Positions 9,344-17,842 of a stretch of 64,000 bases of DNA are shown here, piece after piece. The notes beneath the pieces are model-generated. The model was not told where the DNA came from. It saw only the letters and a list, made by a program, of their open reading frames with translations, and did no database searches. Origin of the DNA: JBAOHV01 sp963714875 (GTDB taxonomy: Bacteria; Actinomycetota; Acidimicrobiia; Acidimicrobiales; Microtrichaceae); contig CAVQQI010000002.1 in NCBI GenBank assembly GCA_963714875.1, positions 62,001 through 126,000 on the forward strand, read 5' to 3'. The stretch's first letter is position 1, and each line of letters opens with the position of its first letter. A program made the position numbers and the translations under genes.

Positions 9344-10639
9344 TCATCGATCGACTTCGCCCATGATGGGGTCGACCGAGGAGATGATGGCGACGGTGTC
9401 GGCCAGGAACGAGTCCTTCATGAGGTGCGGGAGGGTCTGGAGGTTCACGAAGCTGGGACCACGGATGTGCATGCGATGGGGTTTGGGCGACCCGTCGGAC
9501 ACGATGTAGCACCCGAGCTCGCCGCGAGGGCTCTCGACCGCCACGTAGACCTCTCCCTCGGGCACCTTGAAGCCCTCGGTGAAGATCTTGAAGTGGTGGA
9601 TGAGCGCCTCCATGGACTCGTCGATGCGGGCCCTGGGCGGTGGGGTGACTTTCTTGTCCTGGCTGCGGTAATCACCGTCGGGCATCTTGTCCATGATCTG
9701 GCGCACGATGCGAATCGACTCGCGGATCTCGTTGAGCCGGATGGCGTACCGGTCGAAGCAGTCCCCGTAGGACCCCACGATCACGTCGAAGTCGACCTGG
9801 TCGTACGCGAGGTACGGCTCGTCGCGGCGCAGGTCCCAGGCGTAGCCGGTCGAGCGCAGGATCGGGCCGGTCACGCCGAGCGCCAGGGCCTCCTCGGCGG
9901 TCATCACGCCGACGCCCTGCAGGCGCTCGCGCCAGATCGGCTGGCCGGTCATCAGCAGGTCGAACTCGGCCAGGCGCTCGGGCACGATGTCGAGCAGCGC
10001 ACCCAGCTCGTCGTCCCAGCCGTCGGGGAGGTCGGCAGCCACCCCGCCGGGGCGGATGTAGTTGTGGTTCATCCGCAGACCGGTGACCATCTCGAAGAAC
10101 CGCAGCAGCTCCTCGCGCTCGCGCCAGCCGTAGAGCATCATCGACACCGCACCCAGGTCCATGCCGTTGGTGGCCATGAACAACATGTGCGAGGTGATCC
10201 GGTTGAGCTCGGTCATGAGCATGCGGATCCACACCGCCCGGTCCGGGATCTCGATCTCGAGCAGCTGCTCGACCGCGAGGGAGAACACCAGCTCGTTGAA
10301 CAGCGGGCTGGCGTAGTCCATGCGGGTCACGTTGGTGGGACCCTGCAGGTAGGTCAGCTCCTCGCCGGTCTTCTCCATGCCCGTGTGCAGGTAGCCGATG
10401 ACGGGCTTGGAGCGGGTGATCGTCTCGCCGTCCATCTCGAGCACCAGCCGCAGCACGCCGTGGGTCGAGGGGTGCTGCGGACCCATGTTCATGATCATCC
10501 GCTCGCCCATGCCCTCGTCGGTGGGGGGCTGGTAGCCGGAGCGCTCCTCGGCCTCGGTCTCGGACATGCGCAGCACGGTGTGGTCGCCGGTCAGGCGATC
10601 CACTGCAGCGTCGAGGGCGGTGATGTCGGTGGTGGTCAT
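9344..10639 (-). CDS. nuoD: NADH-quinone oxidoreductase subunit D (49 kDa, quinone-site subunit)
   Basis: Subunit that forms the quinone pocket with NuoB, related to the [NiFe]-hydrogenase large subunit. 431 residues, normal length. The N-terminal family stretch is MNMGPQHPSTHGVLRL, followed by GYLHTGMEKTGEELTY with its conserved His, and ESPRGELGCYIVSDG near the end. The ATG at 10639 begins a Thr-rich leader of about 45 residues that differs between species. It lies 54 bases downstream of nuoC. No abnormality was found. Confidence 0.97.
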   Translation of the reverse strand: MTTTDITALDAAVDRLTGDHTVLRMSETEAEERSGYQPPTDEGMGERMIMNMGPQHPSTHGVLRLVLEMDGETITRSKPVIGYLHTGMEKTGEELTYLQGPTNVTRMDYASPLFNELVFSLAVEQLLEIEIPDRAVWIRMLMTELNRITSHMLFMATNGMDLGAVSMMLYGWREREELLRFFEMVTGLRMNHNYIRPGGVAADLPDGWDDELGALLDIVPERLAEFDLLMTGQPIWRERLQGVGVMTAEEALALGVTGPILRSTGYAWDLRRDEPYLAYDQVDFDVIVGSYGDCFDRYAIRLNEIRESIRIVRQIMDKMPDGDYRSQDKKVTPPPRARIDESMEALIHHFKIFTEGFKVPEGEVYVAVESPRGELGCYIVSDGSPKPHRMHIRGPSFVNLQTLPHLMKDSFLADTVAIISSVDPIMGEVDR

Positions 10640-10693
10640 GTGATGTCTCGCGGTCGGGTGGGGCCGGCCCCAGCGGTCGATCCCGGGGGTGGC

Positions 10694-11358
10694 TCAGCGG
10701 GCGGAGCTCACTCCCTTGAACTGCACGGGGATGCGGCCGACGTCGTAGTCCTTGCGCAGTGGGTGGCCCTCCCACTCGTCGGGCATCAGGATCCGGGACA
10801 GGTCCGGGTGGCCCGTGAAGTGCAGTCCGAACATGTCGAACACCTCACGCTCGGGGTTCTCCACACCCGGATGGACCTCGAACAGGCTCGGCACCACAGC
10901 ATCGTCGGCGGGCACCTGCACCCGCAGACGGAGCCGTGACCGATCGGTGTGGTTGACCAGCATGACCACGACCTCGAACCGCTCGGGCTCGGTGCCGACC
11001 GGGAGGTCGCGTGGGGCGGCGTACCCCAGGTAGTCGACACCGCACAGGTCGACACACGTCCAGAAGCCCTCGTCGCGCAGCTGACGCACCAGGGCGACGT
11101 AGTCCTCCCGCGAGGGGTGCAGCACCGCCTGACCTCGTGACCAGGTGACCGGTGCACCGTGGAGCAGATCGGGTTCGGGCTCGGGCTCGGGCTCTGGCTC
11201 GGCGAGCTCCTGATCGGGCGCGGCGGCGACGTCGACCCTCCGCAGGCGGCAACTGCCTCGGCGCCTCCTCCTGCGCCTCGTCCTCGGCGGTGGCCGACTG
11301 CTCCGGCTCGGCGGTCGGGTTCGACTCGACCGGTTCGGTGTCGCCGATCGTCGACCAT
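10694..11358 (-). CDS. nuoC: NADH-quinone oxidoreductase subunit C (30 kDa), interrupted by two probable single-base insertions
   Basis: Peripheral-arm scaffold subunit. The C-terminal two thirds are clear: FEVHPGVENPEREVFDMFG, then FTGHPDLSRILMPDEWEGHP and LRKDYDVGRIP. The ATG at 11358 overlaps the nuoB stop (TGATG), but its frame is poor. The coding frame starts STIGDTEPVESNPTAEPEQ one base later, as if one G of ATGG were extra. A second shift near 11237 (a GGG run) is needed to join LPPAE to VDVAAAPDQELAEPEPEPEP. With both bases removed the protein is 220 residues, with an acidic N-terminal extension of about 60 residues ending in an Glu-Pro repeat. Third positions are almost all G or C in each corrected segment. 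Confidence 0.88.
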
Positions 11359-11960
11359 CACCGGGCTCCGAGGACGACCGGGGCAGCGGTGCCCGGCGCT
11401 GCGGACTCCAGGTGCACTCCCGCTCCACCGCCGTTGTCGGCTCGGCGCTGCATGATCTCGCCGGAGTCGATCAGGTCGTGCAACGTGACGATCGCGTGCA
11501 GCAGCGTCTCGGGACCGGGCGGGCAACCGGGGGCGTAGACGTCCACCGGCACCACCGTGTCGACGCCCTGGACGAGGGCGTAGTTGTTGAACATGCCACC
11601 CGAGGAGGCGCAGACGCCCATGGAGATGACCCACTTGGGTTCCATCATCTGGTCGTAGATCTGGCGCAGCACCGGCGCCATCTTCTGCGAGACGCGTCCG
11701 GCGACGATCATGATGTCGGCCTGTCGGGGCGATGCCCGGAAGACCTCCATGCCGAACCTGGCCAGGTCGTAGTGCGGACCGCCGGCGGCCATCATCTCGA
11801 TGGCACAGCACGCCAGGCCGAAGGTGGCCGGCCACGAGCTGTGGGACCGGCTCCAGCGCACCAGGTCCTCGACCTTGCCGGTGAGGAAGTTGTGCTCGAG
11901 TCCGGCGAGGCCGTCCTGGCTGAAGGTCGGCCCTGCGGGCAGGACGCGCTCGGGAGCCAT
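11358..11960 (-). CDS. nuoB: NADH-quinone oxidoreductase subunit B (cluster N2)
   Basis: Carries the terminal cluster N2 that reduces quinone. About 200 residues. N2 ligands are visible as the tandem cysteines in GLACCAIEMM, in GVCASSGGMFNNY and in YAPGCPPGPE. ATG at 11960 overlaps the nuoA stop by one base; a GTG three bases upstream is also possible. The C-terminal 25 residues past the conserved fold are Gly/Ala-rich. The stop TGA overlaps the nuoC start. Confidence 0.97.
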   Translation of the reverse strand: MAPERVLPAGPTFSQDGLAGLEHNFLTGKVEDLVRWSRSHSSWPATFGLACCAIEMMAAGGPHYDLARFGMEVFRASPRQADIMIVAGRVSQKMAPVLRQIYDQMMEPKWVISMGVCASSGGMFNNYALVQGVDTVVPVDVYAPGCPPGPETLLHAIVTLHDLIDSGEIMQRRADNGGGAGVHLESAAPGTAAPVVLGAR

Positions 11961-12439
11961 CACGCCACCTCTCGAACCGCGTCACCGGCCTGGGACGGGC
12001 GACCCTCGGCGCCGACGCGGCGCACGGTGGTCGAGCTGGTGCGGTCCGCGCTGAGCATCACCTTCGAACGACGCATGCGCTGGGCGGGACCCCAGTCGAG
12101 CGCACCGTTGGAGATCAGGTAGAGGAAGGACTCGAACACCGCAGCGGAGAAGATCAGGATCGCGATGACCCCGAACCAACCGAGGTCGGAGTACACCATC
12201 GAGAACGGGTAGAAGAAGATGATCTCGATGTCGAACACGATGAAGATCATCGCGATCAGGTAGAAGCGAACCGGGAATCGCTCCGGCGGCTCTTCCTGGT
12301 CGACGATGCCGCACTCGTAGGGCGAGACCTTCGCAGCGTTGGGCTTGGGCGGGTTGAGCAGCCTCGACATGACGAGGCTGATCGCTCCGAAGAGCGCCGT
12401 CAGAACCAGGAGGGCGAGGACCGGAAGGTACTGGCCCAC
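11960..12439 (-). CDS. nuoA: NADH-quinone oxidoreductase subunit A
   Basis: Small membrane subunit near the quinone site and first gene of the nuo block. GTG start at 12439. Three hydrophobic segments lie at about residues 6-28, 62-82 and 88-110. Family stretches are KVSPYECGIVDQ and the acidic membrane loop FIVFDIEIIFFYP. The 159 residues include a C-terminal extension of about 40 that is Arg/Ser-rich. It follows the upstream membrane-protein gene by two bases, so complex I appears to be transcribed with the cytochrome bc genes. Confidence 0.96.
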   Translation of the reverse strand: MGQYLPVLALLVLTALFGAISLVMSRLLNPPKPNAAKVSPYECGIVDQEEPPERFPVRFYLIAMIFIVFDIEIIFFYPFSMVYSDLGWFGVIAILIFSAAVFESFLYLISNGALDWGPAQRMRRSKVMLSADRTSSTTVRRVGAEGRPSQAGDAVREVA

Positions 12440-12441
12440 GG

Positions 12442-13434
12442 TCAGCCGGCCCCGATGGCCTTCGACGGATCCCAGGCTTCACGCATGGCCCACGCCCGCT
12501 TGTCACGGGTGTGGAGCATCCAACAGGACACGAAGAACAACACGCCGGTGAAGAGCGAGAACAGCGCCGGCACCAAGCGGCGGTTGCCGAGGTTGCGCTC
12601 GAACACGACCGTGACGACCGAGGCGCTCTCATCGATCTTGGGTGGCGGGGGCGCCTCGCCCGGAGCGACGGTCTGCTCGACGTTCTTCTGCACGGTCACC
12701 GCTGCGTACTGCGTCGGGTTCTTGACCTGGAAGGTGGTGACGATGCGGTTCCATGCACTCTGGAGCAGTCCGCGCTCGCCGGGGATGTCCTCGGGCTGGG
12801 CGGCGGCCTTGCCGCCGTAGAAGAAGACGTCCTTGACCGTGTAGGACGACGAGGTGGTGTTGGAGCCGAACACGGCATCGCGGACCAGCGCGGCGTCGGC
12901 CGACGCCGCGGCCTCACCGCGACGGGCGTCGGACTCCGGCACGATCCTCCAGCCGTTGAGCGACTCCTGGAGCTCCACCTTGAGCTCGGGAACCAGCGTC
13001 ACGACCTCGGTGAGCGACTCGGGGACGAAGCCCTCACCCTCGGTGGCCTCGATCTGCTCACGGACCTCGGGGTTCTCCTGCTCCCACGACTCGAGCAGGT
13101 CCACCGGGTTGGGCAGCGAACCGGTCTGCGGGTCGGAGTCGGGCAGCAGGTCGACCACCGGGGTCACTGCGCTGGCGCTCCGGTCGAAGTTGACCTCGAG
13201 CTCGGTCCACGTCGGTGTGCGGCCCACGAGCCCGATGCCGTACATGGTCCAGAACAGACCCAGGGAGAACATCCAGCCGGTGAGTGCGGCGAAGGCGATG
13301 AGGAAACCGCCACGGGCACCCATGTTGGTGGCGAGCAGCAGGTAGACCGAACCACCCAGGGCGACGACGCCGACCATGGTGACCAGGATGCCGCGGATGG
13401 CCGGATCGAATGCGATTGCAGCGAGCATTGACAT
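12442..13434 (-). CDS. Membrane protein of unknown function between the cytochrome bc and complex I genes
   Basis: 330 residues, no family recognised. ATG at 13434 is preceded by AGGAG at good spacing; a GTG three bases upstream is possible. The N-terminus has two or three hydrophobic segments (about residues 14-35 and 42-68). A long polar region of about 200 residues follows, then one hydrophobic segment near residue 290 and a short basic end. The polar region has no cysteines or haem motifs that I can see, so it is unlikely to carry electrons. Its position, 16 bases after the diheme cytochrome gene and two bases before nuoA, suggests an accessory or assembly role in one of the two complexes. 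That is inference from position only. Confidence 0.85.
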   Translation of the reverse strand: MSMLAAIAFDPAIRGILVTMVGVVALGGSVYLLLATNMGARGGFLIAFAALTGWMFSLGLFWTMYGIGLVGRTPTWTELEVNFDRSASAVTPVVDLLPDSDPQTGSLPNPVDLLESWEQENPEVREQIEATEGEGFVPESLTEVVTLVPELKVELQESLNGWRIVPESDARRGEAAASADAALVRDAVFGSNTTSSSYTVKDVFFYGGKAAAQPEDIPGERGLLQSAWNRIVTTFQVKNPTQYAAVTVQKNVEQTVAPGEAPPPPKIDESASVVTVVFERNLGNRRLVPALFSLFTGVLFFVSCWMLHTRDKRAWAMREAWDPSKAIGAG

Positions 13435-13450
13435 CACGTTCTCCTGGCCG

Positions 13451-14650
13451 TCACTTCTCGCCCGAGAAGGTCGGCGACTCCGCCGTGCCGGCGTCGGGGG
13501 TCTTCACCGTCGAGTCGTTCGACAGGTTGCGCTCGTAGGTGATGATCGCCCACACCTGCTCGGCGTGGAGCATGCCGTCGGGACCCAGGTCGGGCACGCC
13601 CTGGTCCTCCTGACCGGTGTTGGGGTTGGAGCCGAACGCCGGCATCTGCGGGTTGCCCTGCTTCCGCGAGAAGTACCCCTGGCCGGGAACCATGCCGTTC
13701 CAGATCAGGTCGAAGTGCTCGGACTCGGTCGAGACGTCCTCGATCCCGACCAGGTCAGGACCGAACGCGCCCTTCTGCAGTCGTGCGAACGGCTGCCAGG
13801 CCTGGCCGTAGCTGGCCCCGGCGACGTGACAGCGCGAGCACGAGTACGAGCCCGCCGCCAGATCCTGGTTGTTGAACAGGATCTCTCCGAGGCGCAGCTC
13901 GTCGGCGGTGGAGAGCCGGTTGGCCTCGACCGGGAGCACGTCACCCTCGTTGGACTGGCGCACCTCGAGCATGCGGTCGGCGAGCCCCGGATCGATGCCG
14001 GCGATGAACTCGTCGACCTGGGTGGTCATCTCCTCCGGCGTGAGCTGGATCGACCACATGTAGTCGATGAGGTTGTCGATCTGCTGGGTCGTGAGCGGAC
14101 CGCCGCCGGGACCGCCCCATGCGGCCATCGGGGAGCCGGGCCGGCCGTAGTTGAGGATGTAGCGCACGCCCTCTTCGGAGTAGCGGTACATGACGTTGTC
14201 GAGTGCAGGAGCGATCCAGCTGACCTCATCGACGAACTGGCCGTTCTGGTCGTTGATGATGAACGTCGCCTGGCCGCCCGAGCCGTTGCCGCCATGGCAG
14301 TTGATGCACTGGGCGCCGACCTCGTAGAGCTCCAGGCCGCGACGCTCGAACGTCTCCTGGAACGTGTCGATGGCGCCGTCCTGACGACCCGGTTCTGCCA
14401 ACCAGTACAACGGCAGCGCCACACCGATGATGGCGAGCAGCCCGGCGGCCGAGAAGAGCGCAACGTTCAGCTTGCGACCCTCGAGCTCCTCGTCGTCCAG
14501 GTACGGCTTGCGGTTGGCCGCCAGCTCGATCTCCGAGCCGACCTCGTCACGGCCGGCACGCAGGTTGGCGACCAGCCAGACGACGAATCCGATCGCCACG
14601 ACGGCGAGGATGACGAAACCGATGGCTCGTTGTGTGGTTGCGACGATCAT
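13451..14650 (-). CDS. Membrane-anchored diheme cytochrome c of the cytochrome bc complex
   Basis: 399 residues. Two N-terminal hydrophobic segments (about 9-29 and 62-84) are followed by two cytochrome c domains with haem sites C115-x2-C118-H119 (CINCH) and C271-x2-C274-H275 (CSRCH). The likely axial methionines (for example in NPQMPAFG) lie downstream in each domain. The arrangement resembles the diheme cytochrome c (QcrC type) that relays electrons from the Rieske protein to the terminal oxidase in actinobacteria, but it has two anchors at the N-terminus rather than one at the C-terminus. ATG at 14650 is separated from the Rieske gene by 141 bases that contain a hairpin. Confidence 0.9.
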   Translation of the reverse strand: MIVATTQRAIGFVILAVVAIGFVVWLVANLRAGRDEVGSEIELAANRKPYLDDEELEGRKLNVALFSAAGLLAIIGVALPLYWLAEPGRQDGAIDTFQETFERRGLELYEVGAQCINCHGGNGSGGQATFIINDQNGQFVDEVSWIAPALDNVMYRYSEEGVRYILNYGRPGSPMAAWGGPGGGPLTTQQIDNLIDYMWSIQLTPEEMTTQVDEFIAGIDPGLADRMLEVRQSNEGDVLPVEANRLSTADELRLGEILFNNQDLAAGSYSCSRCHVAGASYGQAWQPFARLQKGAFGPDLVGIEDVSTESEHFDLIWNGMVPGQGYFSRKQGNPQMPAFGSNPNTGQEDQGVPDLGPDGMLHAEQVWAIITYERNLSNDSTVKTPDAGTAESPTFSGEK

Positions 14651-14748
14651 CTAGGTACTCGTGTGTCTCCCTCGGGTGTCCGGGATGACCGGGACACGTT
14701 CGAACAGGTCACCTCAGACAGCTGCGATTGCGCCTGTGTGCATTCTTA

Positions 14749-14782
14749 GTCGCTCGGGGTCCGATGGTTCGAACCGAGCGAC
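14749..14782 (-). terminator. Hairpin between the Rieske and diheme cytochrome genes
   Basis: Nine-base perfect arms (14749-14757 and 14774-14782, GTCGCTCGG with its complement) enclose a 16-base loop, ten bases after the Rieske stop. There is no T-run, so it is not a classical terminator. It could be a partial terminator or an mRNA stabiliser that sets different levels for the genes on either side. Confidence 0.45.
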
Positions 14783-14791
14783 GTCGAGACC

Positions 14792-15661
14792 TCAGTGGCC
14801 GCCGTCGCCCGCACCGATGCAGTGGGGACCCTCGGCCTCCTGGCCGGTGGTGTTCGTGCCGATCGGCGCACCCTGGATGATCTGGCCGGTGTTGACGACG
14901 AGCGCACCGCCGGTGATCTCCATGGCGAAGCCGTCCATACCACGCGGGGCCGGGCCGCCCTTCTTCTCGCCGGCCTGGTTGTACTGCGATCCGTGGCACG
15001 GGCACTCGAACCACTGGGAGCTCTTGCACTCGGGCACCCGGCATCCCAGGTGGGGGCACTTCTGGTAGAGCGCCACGACGCCGGCCTCCATGCCGGTGAG
15101 CTGTGACGGCAGGTAGACCTGCTCGGCCTTGGACAGCGCGGAGGCCGGGTACTCGGTGATCCACATACGGCCCTCGGGGCGGTACAGGAAGCCGTCGTTG
15201 GCCTCGATGTCGGCCTTGACGTCGCTGACCTTGCCGACGCGGATCTTCGAGCCGAAGCCGCTGGAGCCGGACGGCCAGAGGAAGCCCACGATCGCCACGC
15301 CGAACACGGTGATGCCCAGACCCATGAGCGCGAACACCGAACGGTTGAGGAACTGACGACGGGTGACGCCGAAGGTCTCGGGGTCGGGCGGGGTCCACGC
15401 CACCGGCGCCGAGGGGGCAACCGCGGCGACCTCGTCGCCGGCGCGGCGCTCGAGTGCCGCAGCACGCTCGACGTCGCGGCCCACCAGACGCTGGTCGGCC
15501 TCGGCCTGGCTGACCTTGCGGGCCTGACGATCGCGCTTGAGCGTCTCGTTGGCCAGGCTGCCGACCGCTTCGCCGGTGTCACGACGACGGACGGCTCCCA
15601 ACAGGGCGACGGCCGCAAGGACGACGACCAGGACGATTGCGATGACGATGAAGGCATTCAT
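14792..15661 (-). CDS. qcrA: Rieske iron-sulfur protein of the cytochrome bc complex
   Basis: Carries the [2Fe-2S] cluster that takes one electron from quinol. 289 residues. Cluster ligands are C202 and H204 (CPHLGC) and C220 and H223 (CPCHGS); C207 and C222 would form the usual disulfide. One hydrophobic segment lies at residues 3-23 and another at about 108-128, the latter preceded by a twin-arginine-like RRQFLNRS, as expected for Tat-dependent insertion of Rieske proteins. ATG at 15661. The extra N-terminal segment and the charged linker of about 80 residues resemble actinobacterial QcrA. It lies 27 bases after the subunit-IV gene. Confidence 0.95.
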   Translation of the reverse strand: MNAFIVIAIVLVVVLAAVALLGAVRRRDTGEAVGSLANETLKRDRQARKVSQAEADQRLVGRDVERAAALERRAGDEVAAVAPSAPVAWTPPDPETFGVTRRQFLNRSVFALMGLGITVFGVAIVGFLWPSGSSGFGSKIRVGKVSDVKADIEANDGFLYRPEGRMWITEYPASALSKAEQVYLPSQLTGMEAGVVALYQKCPHLGCRVPECKSSQWFECPCHGSQYNQAGEKKGGPAPRGMDGFAMEITGGALVVNTGQIIQGAPIGTNTTGQEAEGPHCIGAGDGGH

Positions 15662-15688
15662 GTCGGGGGTTCCCTTCGGGGGTGGGAC

Positions 15689-16498
15689 TCAGAGTTCGAC
15701 GTATGTGCCGTCCACCCAGGGGAGGGTGAACAGGAAGCCCGGGCCACGGAAGAACGTTCCGATCATGACCAGGACCATCCAGAACATCAGATGGACGCTC
15801 ATCAGGGAGATCGCGAACTTGCGATCCTCAGGACGAGCTGAGGGGTTCTTGTCCATGAAAGGTGCCAGGATCAACAAGAAGATGCCCATCCCTGGGATGG
15901 TGACTCCCGCCACCATCGGGTGGAACATGGTGAGCAGCTCCTGCAGGCCCAGGAAGTACCACGGCGCCTTGGACGGGTTGGGCGTCTGGTTGAAGTTCGC
16001 CAACTCCAGCAGCGGAGCGTTGACGACCCAGGAGAAGAGCAGCAGGAACACGGTGCAGGCCAGTGCTGCGACGAACTCGACGACGAGCAGGTGCGGCCAG
16101 ACGTGCACCTTGTCCTGGGGCTTGGCCTTGACGTCCTGGATGGAGCCCGACTTGACCACGGTGAGCAGGCGCTGGGTGTGACCGCCGGGCCCGGCGGCGA
16201 GCGGGGGGCCACCAGCGGTGGCGACCGCGCCGCCACCAGCGGCAGGGGCGGTGGCGACCGCAGTGCCGCCACCGGTCTCGGGGGCGTCGGCGGTCGCCGT
16301 GGCGCCGCCGGCCTTCTTCGCCTTCGCTGATTGTGACCGCGCCAGCAGGTGGGCAGGGATGCGGCTGTCGCCGCCGCCGGCCTCGGCCGCACCGGCGTCA
16401 GCTGCGCCGGGAGCGTCCGCAGCAGGTTCGGACTTGGCTGCGGCCTTGTCCTTGGCCGCCTTCGCCCGCTTGAGGAGGTGCTCTGGTACCTCGGTCAT
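15689..16498 (-). CDS. Cytochrome b C-terminal part (subunit-IV-like) with a long Ala/Gly-rich N-terminus
   Basis: 269 residues. Residues from about 120 on match the C-terminal half of cytochrome b (PetD/subunit IV type): HVWPHLLVVEFVAAL, then NPSKAPWYFLGLQELL before three or four hydrophobic segments. The first 110 residues are low-complexity Ala/Gly and hold two copies of a short motif: VPEHLLKRAK at residue 4 and IPAHLLARSQ at about 47. The same motif begins the divergent cytochrome c at 18666. ATG at 16498. Together with the next gene upstream it forms a split cytochrome b, the b6f-like arrangement. Confidence 0.92.
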   Translation of the reverse strand: MTEVPEHLLKRAKAAKDKAAAKSEPAADAPGAADAGAAEAGGGDSRIPAHLLARSQSAKAKKAGGATATADAPETGGGTAVATAPAAGGGAVATAGGPPLAAGPGGHTQRLLTVVKSGSIQDVKAKPQDKVHVWPHLLVVEFVAALACTVFLLLFSWVVNAPLLELANFNQTPNPSKAPWYFLGLQELLTMFHPMVAGVTIPGMGIFLLILAPFMDKNPSARPEDRKFAISLMSVHLMFWMVLVMIGTFFRGPGFLFTLPWVDGTYVEL

Positions 16499-16583
16499 GC
16501 TCGATCACCTACTGCTCGGTCACTCGGTACTTCGTGGAAACACTGCAGCGCGGATGCGCCGTTCGCCGGGAGGCTCGACATGG

Positions 16584-17369
16584 TCAGAGCGGACCCGAGA
16601 TGCCGCCGTCCTTGCGGACCCTCCAGAAGTGGATGGCCATGAAGATGACGGTGATGAAGGGGAAGAACAGCACGTGCAGCACGTACCAGCGCAACAACGT
16701 GTCGGTGCCGATCTCGGCGCCGCCGAGGAGCACGAACCGGACCTGGTCGCCGAACACCGGTGTGTAGCCGATCATGTTCGTGCCCACCGCCACCGCCCAG
16801 AGCGCCAGCTGGTCCCAGGGCAGCAGGTAGCCGGTGAAGGACAGCAGCAGGGTCAGCGTCAGCAGGATCACGCCGATGACCCAGTTGAACTCACGCGGCG
16901 CCTTGTAGGCCCCGTGGTAGAAGACGCGTGCCATGTGGAGGAACACCGAGATGACCATCAGGTGCGCCCCCCATCTGTGCATGTTGCGCACCAGCAACCC
17001 GAAGGTCACCGAGGTCTGCAGGGCGTAGATGTCGTCCCAGGCCTGGGCGGCGGTGGGGCGGTAGAAGAACATCAAGAAGATGCCCGTCACCGTGAGGATG
17101 ATGAACAGGAAGAAGCTGAGCCCGCCCAGACAGAGCGTGTAGCTGACCTTCACCGCGTGCCGCTTCACCTTCACCGGGTGGAGGTGGTACAGCACGCTGT
17201 TCATGACCACGTACGAACGGTTCCTCGGGCTGTCGGAGTAGCCCTTGCGGAAGATCGATCCGGGTCGGAAGATCGAGTTCCACGCCTGGGAACTCTGGGT
17301 CTTCTCCCAGATGTCGGCCAGCTTGGCCTGCGCCTTGCCGCCCTTGGAGTCCTGCATCGTCTTCGCCAC
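16584..17369 (-). CDS. Cytochrome b N-terminal part (b6-like, two b haems)
   Basis: 261 residues with four main hydrophobic segments, the length of a b6-type subunit and not of full cytochrome b (over 400). Candidate haem ligands are the histidines in RNMHRWGAHLMV, in VFLHMARVFYHG and in WYVLHVLFF plus FMAIHFWRVRKDGG, giving two pairs on two helices. GTG start at 17369. The basic N-terminus includes FRPGSIFRKGY. It is followed by the subunit-IV gene and preceded by the ferredoxin gene. The quinol site would be shared between the two halves. Confidence 0.94.
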   Translation of the reverse strand: MAKTMQDSKGGKAQAKLADIWEKTQSSQAWNSIFRPGSIFRKGYSDSPRNRSYVVMNSVLYHLHPVKVKRHAVKVSYTLCLGGLSFFLFIILTVTGIFLMFFYRPTAAQAWDDIYALQTSVTFGLLVRNMHRWGAHLMVISVFLHMARVFYHGAYKAPREFNWVIGVILLTLTLLLSFTGYLLPWDQLALWAVAVGTNMIGYTPVFGDQVRFVLLGGAEIGTDTLLRWYVLHVLFFPFITVIFMAIHFWRVRKDGGISGPL

Positions 17370-17410
17370 GGGTACTCCCTACTCCTCTGGGTCCAGGTGC
17401 GTCGAATTCA

Positions 17411-17827
17411 TCATCCCAACCTCATGCCGTAGCCGTAGCCGTGGGTGTTCGTGCGCTGATGGGCGTCGCCAGCAGCCGCGGGGTCGCCGATCTTGCCCAG
17501 GATGATCACGCCGGTGGGGCACCGGTCCACGCAGAGCGCGCACCGGGTGCAGACGTCGTCATCGATCAGGAACACGACCTTGTCGGACGGATCGATGCCG
17601 GGCAGCTCGGTCCCCACGGCCTCGTCGATCGCGCTGGTCTGCACCATGTGGATGCACTTCCACGGGCAGATGTCCACGCATCCCTCGCACATGATGCACT
17701 CGGACTGGTCGATGTGGATGAACTGCTTCGGCTTGACCGCCTTGGCCAGGTAGTCCGCGTCGACCTCCTGCAGGACGTAGTCGTCGCGGAACTCCGGCAT
17801 CGGCGGGTTCGCATCGGTGGTTGCCAT
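17411..17827 (-). CDS. Ferredoxin with two [4Fe-4S] motifs inside the cytochrome bc operon
   Basis: 138 residues. Motif 1 is CIMCEGCVDICPWKC and motif 2 is CTRCALCVDRCP, each C-x2-C-x2-C-x3-C-P. About 35 residues separate the motifs, more than in short bacterial ferredoxins. There is no signal peptide or membrane segment, so it would act on the cytoplasmic side. ATG at 17827. The genes on both sides belong to the quinol-oxidising complex, so it may be a subunit or an electron donor or acceptor at the cytoplasmic quinone site. This is inference from position; the cluster motifs are directly visible. Confidence 0.9.
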   Translation of the reverse strand: MATTDANPPMPEFRDDYVLQEVDADYLAKAVKPKQFIHIDQSECIMCEGCVDICPWKCIHMVQTSAIDEAVGTELPGIDPSDKVVFLIDDDVCTRCALCVDRCPTGVIILGKIGDPAAAGDAHQRTNTHGYGYGMRLG

Positions 17828-17842
17828 CGTGGCGCCCTCGCC

